A program made the translations under genes and the position numbers. Positions 1 through 7,864 of a stretch of 64,000 nucleotides of DNA are shown piece after piece. The DNA is from JBBQRS01 sp038214535. Its GTDB lineage: Bacteria > Chloroflexota > Anaerolineae > CG2-30-64-16. The notes beneath the pieces were generated by a model that was given only the letters and a program-made list of their open reading frames with translations, made no database searches and was not told the DNA's origin. The stretch spans positions 1-64,000 of the forward strand of contig JBBQRS010000005.1 of the NCBI GenBank assembly GCA_038214535.1, in the 5' to 3' direction. The first letter of the stretch is position 1. Every line of letters starts with the position of its first letter.

Positions 1-1
1 C

Positions 2-382
2 TACGAGGACGGCCCCACCGCGCTGGACTGGCTGGCGCGGGCGTTCGGTTTCGAGGAAGTGACCCGTTGGCTCAAGCCCGATGGTTCACTCGACCACGGC
101 GAGATGACCGCGGGCGACGGGCGCATTATGCTCGCAACGACGCCCGCTTACGAAAGCCCGAAGCATCACCGCGAACACTGCGAGCGCGCCCGCGCCTGGC
201 AGGCTAACCCCTGGGTGATTGACGGCGTGCTGGTCTACGTGGATGATGTGGATGCGCATTACGCACGGGCGGTCGCGGCCGGCGCGACCATCCTATCCGA
301 ACCGGAAGACGGCTTCCCTGGCCGCCGCTATCGCGCCGAAGACCCCGAAGGTCACCGCTGGATGTTCATGCAACGAAGTTAA
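2..382 (+). CDS. VOC (glyoxalase/bleomycin-resistance) family protein, 5' end missing
   Basis: The reading frame is open from base 2, so the start codon lies left of the window. About 126 residues are visible. The C-terminal half has the usual vicinal-oxygen-chelate pattern: a VYVDDVDAHYARAVAAGA segment, then a DPEGHRW motif and a final aromatic strand. The family holds metal-dependent isomerases, dioxygenases and antibiotic-binding proteins; the substrate cannot be told from sequence. It converges on clpC with a palindromic terminator directly after the stop codon. Confident for the fold, not for function. Confidence 0.8.
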   Translation, partial: YEDGPTALDWLARAFGFEEVTRWLKPDGSLDHGEMTAGDGRIMLATTPAYESPKHHREHCERARAWQANPWVIDGVLVYVDDVDAHYARAVAAGATILSEPEDGFPGRRYRAEDPEGHRWMFMQRS

Positions 383-418
383 AAAGTGCGTCCCACTTTC
401 GAAAGTGGGACGCACTTT
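383..418. terminator. Bidirectional terminator, perfect 18-bp palindrome
   Basis: AAAGTGCGTCCCACTTTC is followed directly by its exact complement. The stem has A runs on the left and T runs on the right, so it can end transcription of both the VOC gene (+) and clpC (-), which converge here. Confidence 0.8.
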
Positions 419-439
419 GTTTCATTCGTTGCTATATCG

Positions 440-476
440 CAGGATCAATCCCGTAAATCTTGTAAATCCTGTCCAT
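440..476. repeat. Half copy of the AGGATTTACAGGAT dispersed repeat (family A)
   Basis: Contains AAATCTTGTAAATCCTGTCC, the minus-strand form of the family A repeat seen in fuller copies near 15.6, 30.2, 43.0, 50.7 and 57.7 kb. Only one arm is present here. Confidence 0.6.
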
Positions 477-482
477 CGTTGC

Positions 483-2981
483 TCAAACCGTCGTCACTGG
501 CAGCTCCACGGCAATCGGCGCCTGTGCGCGAGCCTCGAAGACCAGTTCCATATTGCCTTCGTCGTTCTCCACCGTATTCACCTCAACCGTGTCGCCATAC
601 GAGAACTCGCCGGCCAGCAACCGCTTCGCCAACTCGTTCTCCACGTAGCGTTCCAGCATGCGCCGCACCGGCCGCGCCCCGAACTGCGGGTCGTAGCCCT
701 CTTGCGCCAGCCAGTCACGCGCAACCTCGGTCAGCTCGATCTTCAAGCCCGACTCGGCCAGCCGCCCGGCCACCTCGCGCATCTGCAAATCCACAATCTG
801 CGTCACGTGTTCCTGGGTCAGCCCGTGGAAGATGATGATCTCGTCAATCCGGTTCAGGAACTCCGGCCGGAACGTCTGCTTGATGTCGCGATCGATATTC
901 TCGCGTAACTCGCGCTCCTGGCCTGAAAGCCCATCCTGGCGCAGAAAGCCCAGCGTGCCGCCCGACTTCACGAACGACGTGCCAATGTTGGAGGTCATGA
1001 TCAGCACCGTGTTGCGGAAATCCACCACGTGCCCCTGCCCATCCGTCAACCGGCCGTCCTCCAGGATTTGTAACAACGAGTTCCACACCTCCGGGTGCGC
1101 CTTCTCGATCTCATCGAACAGGATCACCCGATAGGGCCGCCGTCGCACCGCCTCCGTCAACTGCCCGCCTTCGTCATAGCCCACGTAACCGGGCGGCGCA
1201 CCGAACATCCGGCTGACGGTATGCCGCTCCTGATACTCGCTCATGTCAATCCGCAACAGCGCCTCTTCGTCATCGAACAGGAACTCGGCCAACGCCTTCG
1301 CCAACTCCGTCTTGCCCACGCCGCTCGACCCCAGGAAGATGAAGCTGCCGATGGGTCGCTTCGGGTTCTTCAACCCGCTGCGCGCCCGCCGCAACGCATC
1401 CGCCACCGCCGTAATCGCCTCGTCCTGGCCGACTATGCGCGCATGTAATTCGTCTTCCATCCGCAGCAGCTTGGCAGTCTCACCCTCAAGCATCGTGTTG
1501 ACCGGAATCCCCGTCCACCGGGCGACCACCGCCGCAATGTCCGACGCCTCCACGACCTCATCCAGCCCCGACTCATTGCGCCAACCGTCCTGGTCGGCCT
1601 CATACTGCGCCGCAAACTTAAGGCGTTCGCTTTTCAACTCGGCGGCATGAGCATAGTCGTCGGAAACATACGCCGCATCCTCTTCGGCCTTCAGTTCGGC
1701 CAGGCGCTTCTTGGCTGTCCGCAGCGGAACGGGCATCGTGAACAGCGCCACGCGCAACCCTGCCCCCGCCTCATCCATCAGGTCAATCGCCTTATCGGGC
1801 AACCGGCGTTCCGTCACGTAGCGGTGCGACAGCCGGGCCGCCGCTACCAGCGCCTCATCGGTGTAGCTCACCTGATGATGTTGCTCGTAACGGTCGCGCA
1901 CGCCGCGCAGGATCTCGATGCTATCCTCGACGGTCGGCTCATCCACGTAGATCGGCGCGAACCGCCGTTCCAGCGCGCTATCCTTCTCGATATGCTGCCG
2001 ATACTCGTCCAGCGTCGTCGCGCCGACGCAACGCAACTCGCCGCGCGCCAGCGCCGGCTTCAGCATATTGCTCGCGTCGACCGCGCCTTGCGCCGCGCCC
2101 GCGCCCACCACCGTATGCAGCTCGTCAATAAAGAGGATGACCTCGCCTTCCGCGCGCTGCACCTCTTCGATGGCGTTTTTCAGCCGCTCCTCGAACTCGC
2201 CTCGGAAGCGCGTACCCGCGATCATCGCGCCCAGGTCCAGGCTCATTAGCCGCTTGCCCTGGAGGATTTCCGGTACGTCTTCGCTGATGATTTTCTGCGC
2301 CAGTCCCTCAACGATGGCCGTCTTGCCCACGCCCGCCTCACCGATCAGCACCGGGTTGTTCTTGGTGCGCCGGCTCAACACCTGGATCACCCGCAAGATT
2401 TCCGCATCGCGCCCGATCACCGGGTCCAGTTTGCCCTCGCGCGCAAACTGTGTCAGATCGCGCGCGTATTTCTCCAGCGTGCGATAGCGCGTCTCTGCCG
2501 TCGGGCTGTTGGCCTTCTGCCCGCCCCGCCCCTGTTCGATGGCCGCCAGGATGCTCTCGCGCGTGACGCGCGCCTCGCGCAGCAAGTTCGCCGAGAAGCT
2601 GCTGCGCTCCGAAGCAATTCCGATCAGCAAATGTTCGGTCGAAATATACTCGTCCTGGAGCCGTCGGGCCTCCTCGGTCGCCACGTCAATAACCCGTTTC
2701 AGCCTGGGAGTTATGTAAACTTGCGTAACCTGCTGCGGATACGCGCCGGCACCGACGCTGCGCGGGGTGCGCTGAAGATTATCGTTCAACCGTTCGCGCA
2801 GCGGCTCCGGCGGCGCGCCCATTTGCTCCAGCATTTCCGGCGCCAACCCGTTGGGTTGTTCCAACAACGCCAGGAAAAGATGCTCAACATCCACCTGGCT
2901 GTGCCCGAAACGCTGTGTAATTTCCCATGAACGCATCGCCGCGTTCTGGGCCTGTTCTGTAAATTTATCAAAACGCATCAT
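483..2981 (-). CDS. clpC: ATP-dependent Clp protease ATP-binding subunit ClpC
   Basis: An 832-residue Hsp100 unfoldase that feeds substrates to ClpP. Two N-terminal Clp repeats fill about residues 1-150. The D1 AAA+ module has Walker A GEAGVGKT near residue 215; a short UVR-like coiled linker is near 415-450; D2 has Walker A GSSGVGKT near 552. The middle region is short, as in ClpC and unlike ClpB, and an LGF tripeptide sits where the ClpP-docking loop is expected. The start is the first of two ATGs, with AAAGGGG nine bases upstream. It follows dnaJ and a baeRF gene on the same strand after a 456-bp gap, so it probably has its own promoter. No clpP is visible in the window. Confidence 0.93.
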   Translation of the reverse strand: MMRFDKFTEQAQNAAMRSWEITQRFGHSQVDVEHLFLALLEQPNGLAPEMLEQMGAPPEPLRERLNDNLQRTPRSVGAGAYPQQVTQVYITPRLKRVIDVATEEARRLQDEYISTEHLLIGIASERSSFSANLLREARVTRESILAAIEQGRGGQKANSPTAETRYRTLEKYARDLTQFAREGKLDPVIGRDAEILRVIQVLSRRTKNNPVLIGEAGVGKTAIVEGLAQKIISEDVPEILQGKRLMSLDLGAMIAGTRFRGEFEERLKNAIEEVQRAEGEVILFIDELHTVVGAGAAQGAVDASNMLKPALARGELRCVGATTLDEYRQHIEKDSALERRFAPIYVDEPTVEDSIEILRGVRDRYEQHHQVSYTDEALVAAARLSHRYVTERRLPDKAIDLMDEAGAGLRVALFTMPVPLRTAKKRLAELKAEEDAAYVSDDYAHAAELKSERLKFAAQYEADQDGWRNESGLDEVVEASDIAAVVARWTGIPVNTMLEGETAKLLRMEDELHARIVGQDEAITAVADALRRARSGLKNPKRPIGSFIFLGSSGVGKTELAKALAEFLFDDEEALLRIDMSEYQERHTVSRMFGAPPGYVGYDEGGQLTEAVRRRPYRVILFDEIEKAHPEVWNSLLQILEDGRLTDGQGHVVDFRNTVLIMTSNIGTSFVKSGGTLGFLRQDGLSGQERELRENIDRDIKQTFRPEFLNRIDEIIIFHGLTQEHVTQIVDLQMREVAGRLAESGLKIELTEVARDWLAQEGYDPQFGARPVRRMLERYVENELAKRLLAGEFSYGDTVEVNTVENDEGNMELVFEARAQAPIAVELPVTTV

Positions 2982-3437
2982 GGGTCATGACCCCTTTATT
3001 TCAGTGGGAAGAAACCGCAGAATCTATAACATTACATCTGATGACTATACGCCCAGTATGCTTAAATAGTAACACGCGCGCCCCGCGTGGATGCGTAGGT
3101 GCGCCTACAAATCCCTTGCCCTCTAACGCAACACTAACACAGGGCGACCGGTCTCCGTTTGGCGGGCATTATCCGGCATCCATTCCAACTAATTGCGCCA
3201 GATGGCAGGCCAAACGCCCGCCAGACCGCCGAAACTGCACTTGCGATTGCGGTGAGGCCCCGTATCCGCACGGTTGGGCCGCAGATTACCTGACCGGACG
3301 GCTGTAACACCCTGCGAAACCGGCTTTTTCGCTCGGCTGGCGCTGTTTCTAGACGCTTGGAGTGAAGACTAAGGTAATTAGTTGGAACAGATGCATTATC
3401 CGGTCGCCCCTACTCACAGACGATCACGCTGTCGCGG
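2982..3437. other. Intergenic region upstream of clpC with a large hairpin
   Basis: 456 bases without a convincing gene; the plus-strand frame at 2987-3307 has no ribosome site and no family-like composition. The main structure is an interrupted inverted repeat: CGGTCT then GGCGGGC (about 3149-3166) pairs with GCCCGCC then AGACCG (about 3214-3226). The segment next to clpC is A+T-rich and should hold its promoter, but no clean -35/-10 pair or CIRCE element was found. Confidence 0.5.
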
Positions 3438-4529
3438 TCAATACCGCAGCACCGCCGCCAGCCCGTCCAACGCCTCGAGTTGCGACGCCGCATCAATGAT
3501 GGACACCTGCAACCCCTCATCGAGGGTGCGCTGCACCAACAGGTTCACCACGTCAGTGGTCGTGCTCAACTCGCCATCGCAATACGGGCACTTCTCCGTC
3601 TCCTCGACGGTCAGCGCGCCGCAGTTGCGGCATTGATACCCCGGCTGATGAAAGCCGCGATCCACCAACAGGCGATAGATGCGGCCCTGCTGCATCGCCG
3701 CCACCGTATCCTTGAGGCCCACCGCGCCTGCGCCGCCCTTGTGAGCCGCCGTAATCACTTCCTCCAGCAATTCCGCCTCGGCCCGCTGCTGCGCGTCCAC
3801 TGCAATCTCGAACGCCCGCTCCCACAACTGAGCAGGCGTCGCGTTCATATCCAGGTTCATCTGGCCAATCACGCGATCTTGCAGACTACGCGGCAGCACC
3901 TCGCGCAACAGCGCCAGGTTGCCGTCCGTCCCCGAAAGAACCACACGCTTAACCTCGTGCTCCCGCAGGTAGTCATCCGCCCACCCGGCGGCCTCCTTCA
4001 AATTGTGGCGCGCTTCCTGATCCTCATACCGCTGGAGTTTCTGCGAGGCCCAGCCGCCCTGCTTATGCCGTTTGACCTCCGCCCCCAGCGTGCCTGCCGA
4101 GTCTTCCAGCGCACCCAGGTGATAGACGAAGGCCCGCGCGCCCTCCCGGTCCGCGCTGATCACTCCCAACCGTCCATAGGCATCCCACACATCGCTCAGC
4201 GGCGTCAAATAAGGACGCCGGCCCACATGCACGTGATCTTGCATGGCAGCCGGCAGGGCATAGGCTCGCCAGAAGCCGGTTTCGCTCTGCGCAAAACAGG
4301 CGACCCCACGACCCTGACGGTCATATTCATGTTCGAAGAAACGTTCGATCCGTTCGATATCAGCGGATGCAGCGCCCCGCTCGGCGGCTTGCTCCAATAA
4401 CTTCCGCAAAGCAAGCTTATACTCGTCCGCATTCCGTTGCTGCGGCTCGACGTTCAGATAGAGACTGAGGATCGGTTCCTGAGGGCTGATCAGTTCCGCC
4501 AGTTCCTTCAGGTCTTGTTCACGCATCAT
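3438..4529 (-). CDS. Bacterial eRF1-like (baeRF/VLRF1-type) protein with C-terminal zinc ribbon
   Basis: 363 residues. The N-terminus (ISPQEPILSLYLNVEP) and the central block around DYLREHEVKRVVLSGTDGNL match the bacterial/archaeal eRF1-like families, related to the Vms1/ANKZF1 peptidyl-tRNA hydrolases that act in ribosome rescue. The C-terminus carries a four-cysteine ribbon, CRNCG...CPYCDG, near residues 315-335. An AGGAGGG ribosome site precedes the double ATG start. The gene lies 54 bases downstream of dnaJ and upstream of clpC, which suggests a role in protein or ribosome quality control. The family call is fairly secure; the biochemical role is inferred. Confidence 0.72.
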   Translation of the reverse strand: MMREQDLKELAELISPQEPILSLYLNVEPQQRNADEYKLALRKLLEQAAERGAASADIERIERFFEHEYDRQGRGVACFAQSETGFWRAYALPAAMQDHVHVGRRPYLTPLSDVWDAYGRLGVISADREGARAFVYHLGALEDSAGTLGAEVKRHKQGGWASQKLQRYEDQEARHNLKEAAGWADDYLREHEVKRVVLSGTDGNLALLREVLPRSLQDRVIGQMNLDMNATPAQLWERAFEIAVDAQQRAEAELLEEVITAAHKGGAGAVGLKDTVAAMQQGRIYRLLVDRGFHQPGYQCRNCGALTVEETEKCPYCDGELSTTTDVVNLLVQRTLDEGLQVSIIDAASQLEALDGLAAVLRY

Positions 4530-4583
4530 TGCGCACCCTCCTGTCTGGTGTAGAACCCGACGGCGGGTCGTGCAGTCGGGTGA

Positions 4584-5567
4584 TTAGCGGGAGTCGCCTC
4601 TGAGCTGCTGCCACTCACGTACCAGCTCGCGCTCCCGGTCGTTGAGTTTATCGGGAAGATTCACGCGCACTTGCGCATAGAGGTCGCCATGCTCGCTGGG
4701 AGTTCGCAGTTTGGGCATCCCCTGCCCCTTGAGCCGGAACTTACGCCCGGGCTGCGTCCCCGGCGGGATCGTCAATACCACCGGGCCCGTCATCGTGTCC
4801 ACGCGCGCCTCGCCGCCCAACAGCGCCGTGAACAGGTCCACGGCCACATCGCGATAGAGGTCATCGCCGCGGCGTTCGTATACCGCATTCGGCAGTTCAT
4901 TCACACGCAGATACAGGTCGCCGCGGCTGCCACCCGCGCCCGGCCCACCTTCGCCCTGCACGCGCACCTTCGAGCCGGTCTTGACGCCGGGCGGAATCTT
5001 CACTTCCAGCCGCCGTCCGTCGTCAATCGAGAGCATCCGCTGCGTGCCGTGATACGCCTCTTCGAGGGTGACGTCCACTTCGCCTTCGATATCCTGCCCG
5101 CGCGCCGGCGCGCGCGTGCCGCGCGGCGATTCATAAACGGTGCGCCCCCCGCCATAACCGCCCCCGCCGAACATGGACTCGAAGAAGTCGGAAAAGTTGC
5201 CTCCGCCGCCCCCGCCGCCAAAAAGGTCATTCAGGTCCGCATATTCGACGCGCGTGCCGCCATAGCTCGCGCCCGGCTGACCCGCCGCATTCGCATACTG
5301 GCTCCAATCGAAGCCGCCCGGTTGGCCGCCCGTCTGCTGCCAGCGCTGATACTGCTGCCCCATCTCGTCATACTGGCGACGTTTCTCGGCATCGCTAAGG
5401 ACTTCGTTGGCCTCGTTGATTTCTTTGAAACGCGCTTCAGCAGCCTTGTCGCCCTGGTTCACATCGGGGTGATATTTGCGCGCCAACTTGCGATACGCCT
5501 TCTTAATGTCGCTTTCGGTTGCGTTTCGATCTACACCAAGGATCTCGTAGTAATCCTTGTACTCCAT
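4584..5567 (-). CDS. cbpA: Class II J-domain co-chaperone (CbpA/DnaJ type, no zinc finger)
   Basis: 327 residues. The J domain spans residues 4-70 with HPD at 33-35, which stimulates DnaK ATPase activity. A long Gly/Phe-rich segment (about 75-150) follows, then two C-terminal peptide-binding barrels. The four CxxCxGxG repeats of class I DnaJ are absent, so it is CbpA-like. A GAGGAGC ribosome site precedes the start. A strong sigma70-type promoter lies just upstream. It is probably co-transcribed with the baeRF gene. No dnaK or grpE is visible in the window. Confidence 0.92.
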   Translation of the reverse strand: MEYKDYYEILGVDRNATESDIKKAYRKLARKYHPDVNQGDKAAEARFKEINEANEVLSDAEKRRQYDEMGQQYQRWQQTGGQPGGFDWSQYANAAGQPGASYGGTRVEYADLNDLFGGGGGGGNFSDFFESMFGGGGYGGGRTVYESPRGTRAPARGQDIEGEVDVTLEEAYHGTQRMLSIDDGRRLEVKIPPGVKTGSKVRVQGEGGPGAGGSRGDLYLRVNELPNAVYERRGDDLYRDVAVDLFTALLGGEARVDTMTGPVVLTIPPGTQPGRKFRLKGQGMPKLRTPSEHGDLYAQVRVNLPDKLNDRERELVREWQQLRGDSR

Positions 5568-5602
5568 CCCTTGCTCCTCGCTCCACTGATCATTACGTTT
5601 GG

Positions 5603-5631
5603 AGTATAGCCCCGGCCCAGGTCATTGTCAA
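5603..5631 (-). promoter_or_regulatory. Promoter of cbpA (dnaJ)
   Basis: On the minus strand TTGACA (5631-5626), a 17-bp spacer and TATACT (5608-5603) form a near-consensus sigma70 promoter about 35 bases before the ATG. No CIRCE element is seen. Confidence 0.75.
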
Positions 5632-5694
5632 CCGCGCGCCTTATGACTCCCCGCGCGGCGACTGTCGAAAATCTCACCCCACGGCCTTTGAGAT

Positions 5695-5723
5695 TTGACA
5701 CGCGCCCGCCGGTATGATATCGT
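5695..5723 (+). promoter_or_regulatory. Promoter of the cobalamin-uptake operon
   Basis: TTGACA at 5695-5700 with a 17-bp spacer to TATCGT at 5718-5723. It lies 25 bases before the riboswitch aptamer. It is divergent from the cbpA promoter. Confidence 0.55.
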
Positions 5724-5744
5724 AAGTCACGTTACATAATTGAA

Positions 5745-5870
5745 TCGCTGGCAGGCGAATGGGGTAAGCCGGTGCGAGTCCGGCGCTGTCCCGCAACTGT
5801 ATGTCTCCGCTATGCGCGGGGGCAAGCCAGAAAACCCGGCTCTGCCAGTTCTCGACGACCTTCGAGGTAA
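5745..5870 (+). ncRNA. Cobalamin riboswitch aptamer
   Basis: The core is closed by CTGGCAG (5748-5754) with CTGCCAG (5842-5848). It contains the diagnostic strings GCCGGTGCGAGTCCGGCGCTG and TGTCCCGCAACTG, and a B12-box-like AGCCAGAAAACCCGGCT. A short hairpin CTCGA/TCGAG follows and may form the kissing-loop partner. It is placed directly ahead of a B12-type transport operon. Intrinsic terminators follow, which suggests that B12 binding stops transcription. Confidence 0.9.
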
Positions 5871-5914
5871 AGGGAGTGGGAACAGGCGCCGATTGGCCGA
5901 CGCCCGTATCCTCT

Positions 5915-5948
5915 CCCCTTGCTGCAACAGGCAAGGGGTTTTCGTTTT
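5915..5948 (+). terminator. Riboswitch expression-platform terminator
   Basis: CCCCTTGC (5915-5922), an 8-base loop, then GCAAGGGG (5931-5938) followed by TTTTCGTTTT. It lies about 65 bases after the aptamer and upstream of the first gene. Confidence 0.82.
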
Positions 5949-5969
5949 AATGCTTAATCGCTTGAGCAC

Positions 5970-5994
5970 AAAACGCCCCCTTGCGGGCGTTTTT
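5970..5994 (+). terminator. Second tandem leader terminator
   Basis: AAAACGCCC (5970-5978) pairs with GGGCGTTTT (5985-5993) around a CCTTGC loop, with U-rich sequence after. It lies between the first terminator and the ribosome site, giving a two-stop leader. Confidence 0.75.
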
Positions 5995-6012
5995 AATTTC
6001 AAGGATGCGGAT

Positions 6013-7086
6013 ATGCGACGATTTACGACCATCTTCATGATCCTGGGCTTCTTGTTGTGGCCGCACGTTCCGGCCGCGCGCGCGGAGGAGTCCGTACCTT
6101 CGGCGATCCAGGCGGCGCTGACCTGGCTGCACGGCCAGCAGCGCGCCGACGGTAGCTTTGGTGGGACGAGCGTCACCTCTGATGCGGTGTATACGCTGGC
6201 GCTGCTGGGCGAGGACTCGGACGGCCCGGCGTGGACCGGGAGTGACGGAGTGAGCGCGCTGGACGCGCTGGAGGCACTGGCCCCAGGCTATGTGACGCGC
6301 GGGGCAGGCGAGGCGGGCAAGGTGTTGCGCGCGGCCGCGCTGGCCGGCGCGAATCCGCGGGCGTTCGGCGGCACGGATCTGATTGCGCTGATCGAGGCGG
6401 CCTACGATCCGGCCACGGGGCGCTATCACCCCGACTATCTCTACAGGCACACGCTGGCCGTCGAAGGGTTGCTACGCGCGGGGCGGCCCGTACCCGTAAA
6501 GGCGTATGAGGCGCTGGTTGACGCGCAGTTGCCCGATGGGAACTGGTTCTGGAGCTTCGACGGCGCTAAGGGTGACGTGGACACCACCGGGCGCGTGCTG
6601 ACCCTGCTGGCGGGGATCGCGCGGCAGCCGCAAGCGGCGAGTTTCGCCAATGCCGCCGCTTATCTCGATGCCGCGCAGCTTACCTCGGCGGGCTGGGGCG
6701 TCAACCCTGCGCCCGACCCGAACCCGGCGAACGCCAACTCGACGGCGCTGGCGGTCGGTGGGCTGCGCGCGGCGGGCTACAACCCGAACGCGCCGCGCTT
6801 CCAGCAGGGCGGCGTGGGCGGGCTGCAAGCGCTGCTCGGCTTCCAGGAGCCGTCGGGGGCGTTCGTGTATATCCAGCAACCGGGCCGGGAAGAGGTGCGG
6901 CTGATGGCGACGCTGGAGGCGCTGATGGCGCTGGCGCAGCGCCGGCCGCTCTATCTGCCGCTGGTGTTGCGCGGGGGTGAGGCGCGATCAGATCCTCATG
7001 CCTCGCGGGGTGAGGCGCGATCAGATCCTCGTGCCTCGCGGAGTGAGCATCCTCAGATGCGCTTCGACACAACGGGACGCATCTGA
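6013..7086 (+). CDS. Secreted alpha/alpha-toroid protein, transcobalamin alpha-domain-like
   Basis: 357 residues with a signal peptide (cleavage near ARA/EES, about residue 24). The mature part has prenyltransferase/squalene-cyclase-type repeats (QRADGSFGG, QLPDGNWFW, NANSTALAVGGL, EPSGAFVY), the fold of the B12-binding alpha barrel in intrinsic factor and transcobalamin. After residue 310 comes LYLPLVLR, a tail common in Chloroflexota exported proteins, then two 11-residue repeats (GEARSDPHASR) encoded by a 33-bp DNA repeat. The start is the ATG with AAGGA seven bases upstream, not the longer open frame that crosses the riboswitch. It is the first gene of the riboswitch operon. A cobalamin- or corrinoid-capturing role is inferred from fold and context. 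Confidence 0.78.
   Translation: MRRFTTIFMILGFLLWPHVPAARAEESVPSAIQAALTWLHGQQRADGSFGGTSVTSDAVYTLALLGEDSDGPAWTGSDGVSALDALEALAPGYVTRGAGEAGKVLRAAALAGANPRAFGGTDLIALIEAAYDPATGRYHPDYLYRHTLAVEGLLRAGRPVPVKAYEALVDAQLPDGNWFWSFDGAKGDVDTTGRVLTLLAGIARQPQAASFANAAAYLDAAQLTSAGWGVNPAPDPNPANANSTALAVGGLRAAGYNPNAPRFQQGGVGGLQALLGFQEPSGAFVYIQQPGREEVRLMATLEALMALAQRRPLYLPLVLRGGEARSDPHASRGEARSDPRASRSEHPQMRFDTTGRI
6976..7040. repeat. 33-bp tandem direct repeat, two units
   Basis: Two near-identical units begin at 6976 and 7009 (GGTGAGGCGCGATCAGATCC...), differing by about one base. The period keeps the reading frame and adds GEARSDP[HR]ASR twice to the C-terminus of the toroid protein. Confidence 0.85.
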
Positions 7087-7105
7087 GGATGCGCAGTCCG
7101 CGGGG
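7041..7105. repeat. Family C inverted repeat (GCATCTGAGGATGCGC, no inner element)
   Basis: GAGCATCCTCAGATGCGC pairs with GCATCTGAGGATGCGC, followed by AGTCCGCGGG. It overlaps the 3' end and stop codon of the toroid gene and may act as a hairpin between the first and second operon genes. The same borders appear at 30.2, 46.5 and 57.7 kb. Confidence 0.75.
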
Positions 7106-7248
7106 GATGAAGTCTAATCTAAAGTTCTCGTAGTCTGGATTAGAGGCTTTAGCCGGTTTAGCTCACGACGTCCCAAGTCGCAAAACCGGCCGCAGGTCTC
7201 CCCTTCAGCACATTCACTAATTTTCGTTATGCGGGAGGAGAGGAACTC

Positions 7249-7830
7249 ATGAATCGGCGTTTCTTTGTGGCTGCGTTGCTGGTGATGCTGGTGTTGACGG
7301 TCGGCGCGCCCCTGGCGCTGGCGGAAGATGGTGGAACCAAGCGGGTTGGGATCGTCATCGCGTACCCGGAGAGCGAAGCACACGTGGAGATCGTGACCGT
7401 GCCGGCGGCCGCGACGACCTTCGATGTGTTGGCGGCGGCGGATATTGATCTGGTAAGCGAGAGCACGGACTTTGGCCCCGCCCTGTGCAGTATTGACAAT
7501 GTAGGCTGTCCGGCGGACAATTGTTTCTGCGACCCCGCGCATTTCTGGGCGTACTATCACCTGAATGCGGAATCCGATGGGTGGGTGTCGGCGATGCAGG
7601 GGATCGGCGCGTTCGTTCCGGCGGACGGCGCGGTGGAAGGCTTTGCGTGGAGCGGGTTCGACGAGAGCTTCAACCCGACCGTGCAGCCGCCCGTCTATAC
7701 GTTCGCACAGATCGAGGATCTGACGTCATCGCCCGAGCCGGTGGGTATCCCCGAGCCGAGCACGATCCTGCTGCTGGCGTCGGGCGCGGCCGGGCTGGCG
7801 GCCTATGCGCGCATGAAGGCGCGCCGGTAG
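7249..7830 (+). CDS. Exported DUF4430 (transcobalamin beta-domain-like) protein with PEP-CTERM tail
   Basis: 193 residues; signal peptide about 1-25 and a strong GGGAGGAG ribosome site. Residues about 35-150 fit the DUF4430 pattern: a FDVLAAA helix, an aromatic HFWAYYHLN strand, then a GAVEGFAWSG end. DUF4430 is the C-terminal beta domain of transcobalamin and intrinsic factor. A cysteine cluster, VGCPADNCFC, follows an upstream Cys. The C-terminus reads IPEPSTILLL, a hydrophobic span and then RMKARR, an almost ideal PEP-CTERM sorting signal. No exosortase is in the window. It is the second gene of the B12 operon and probably pairs with the toroid protein to close over ligand. Confidence 0.78.
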   Translation: MNRRFFVAALLVMLVLTVGAPLALAEDGGTKRVGIVIAYPESEAHVEIVTVPAAATTFDVLAAADIDLVSESTDFGPALCSIDNVGCPADNCFCDPAHFWAYYHLNAESDGWVSAMQGIGAFVPADGAVEGFAWSGFDESFNPTVQPPVYTFAQIEDLTSSPEPVGIPEPSTILLLASGAAGLAAYARMKARR

Positions 7831-7864
7831 GCAGTCTGGCCCCTCTCCCCCCGGGAGAAGTTGG

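Noticed and set aside
2987..3307. 106-codon frame in the clpC upstream gap
   Set aside because: No ribosome site, no conserved pattern, crosses a hairpin.
4671..5609. 312-codon plus-strand frame opposite dnaJ
   Set aside because: Shadow of a clear J-protein; no ribosome site or family features.
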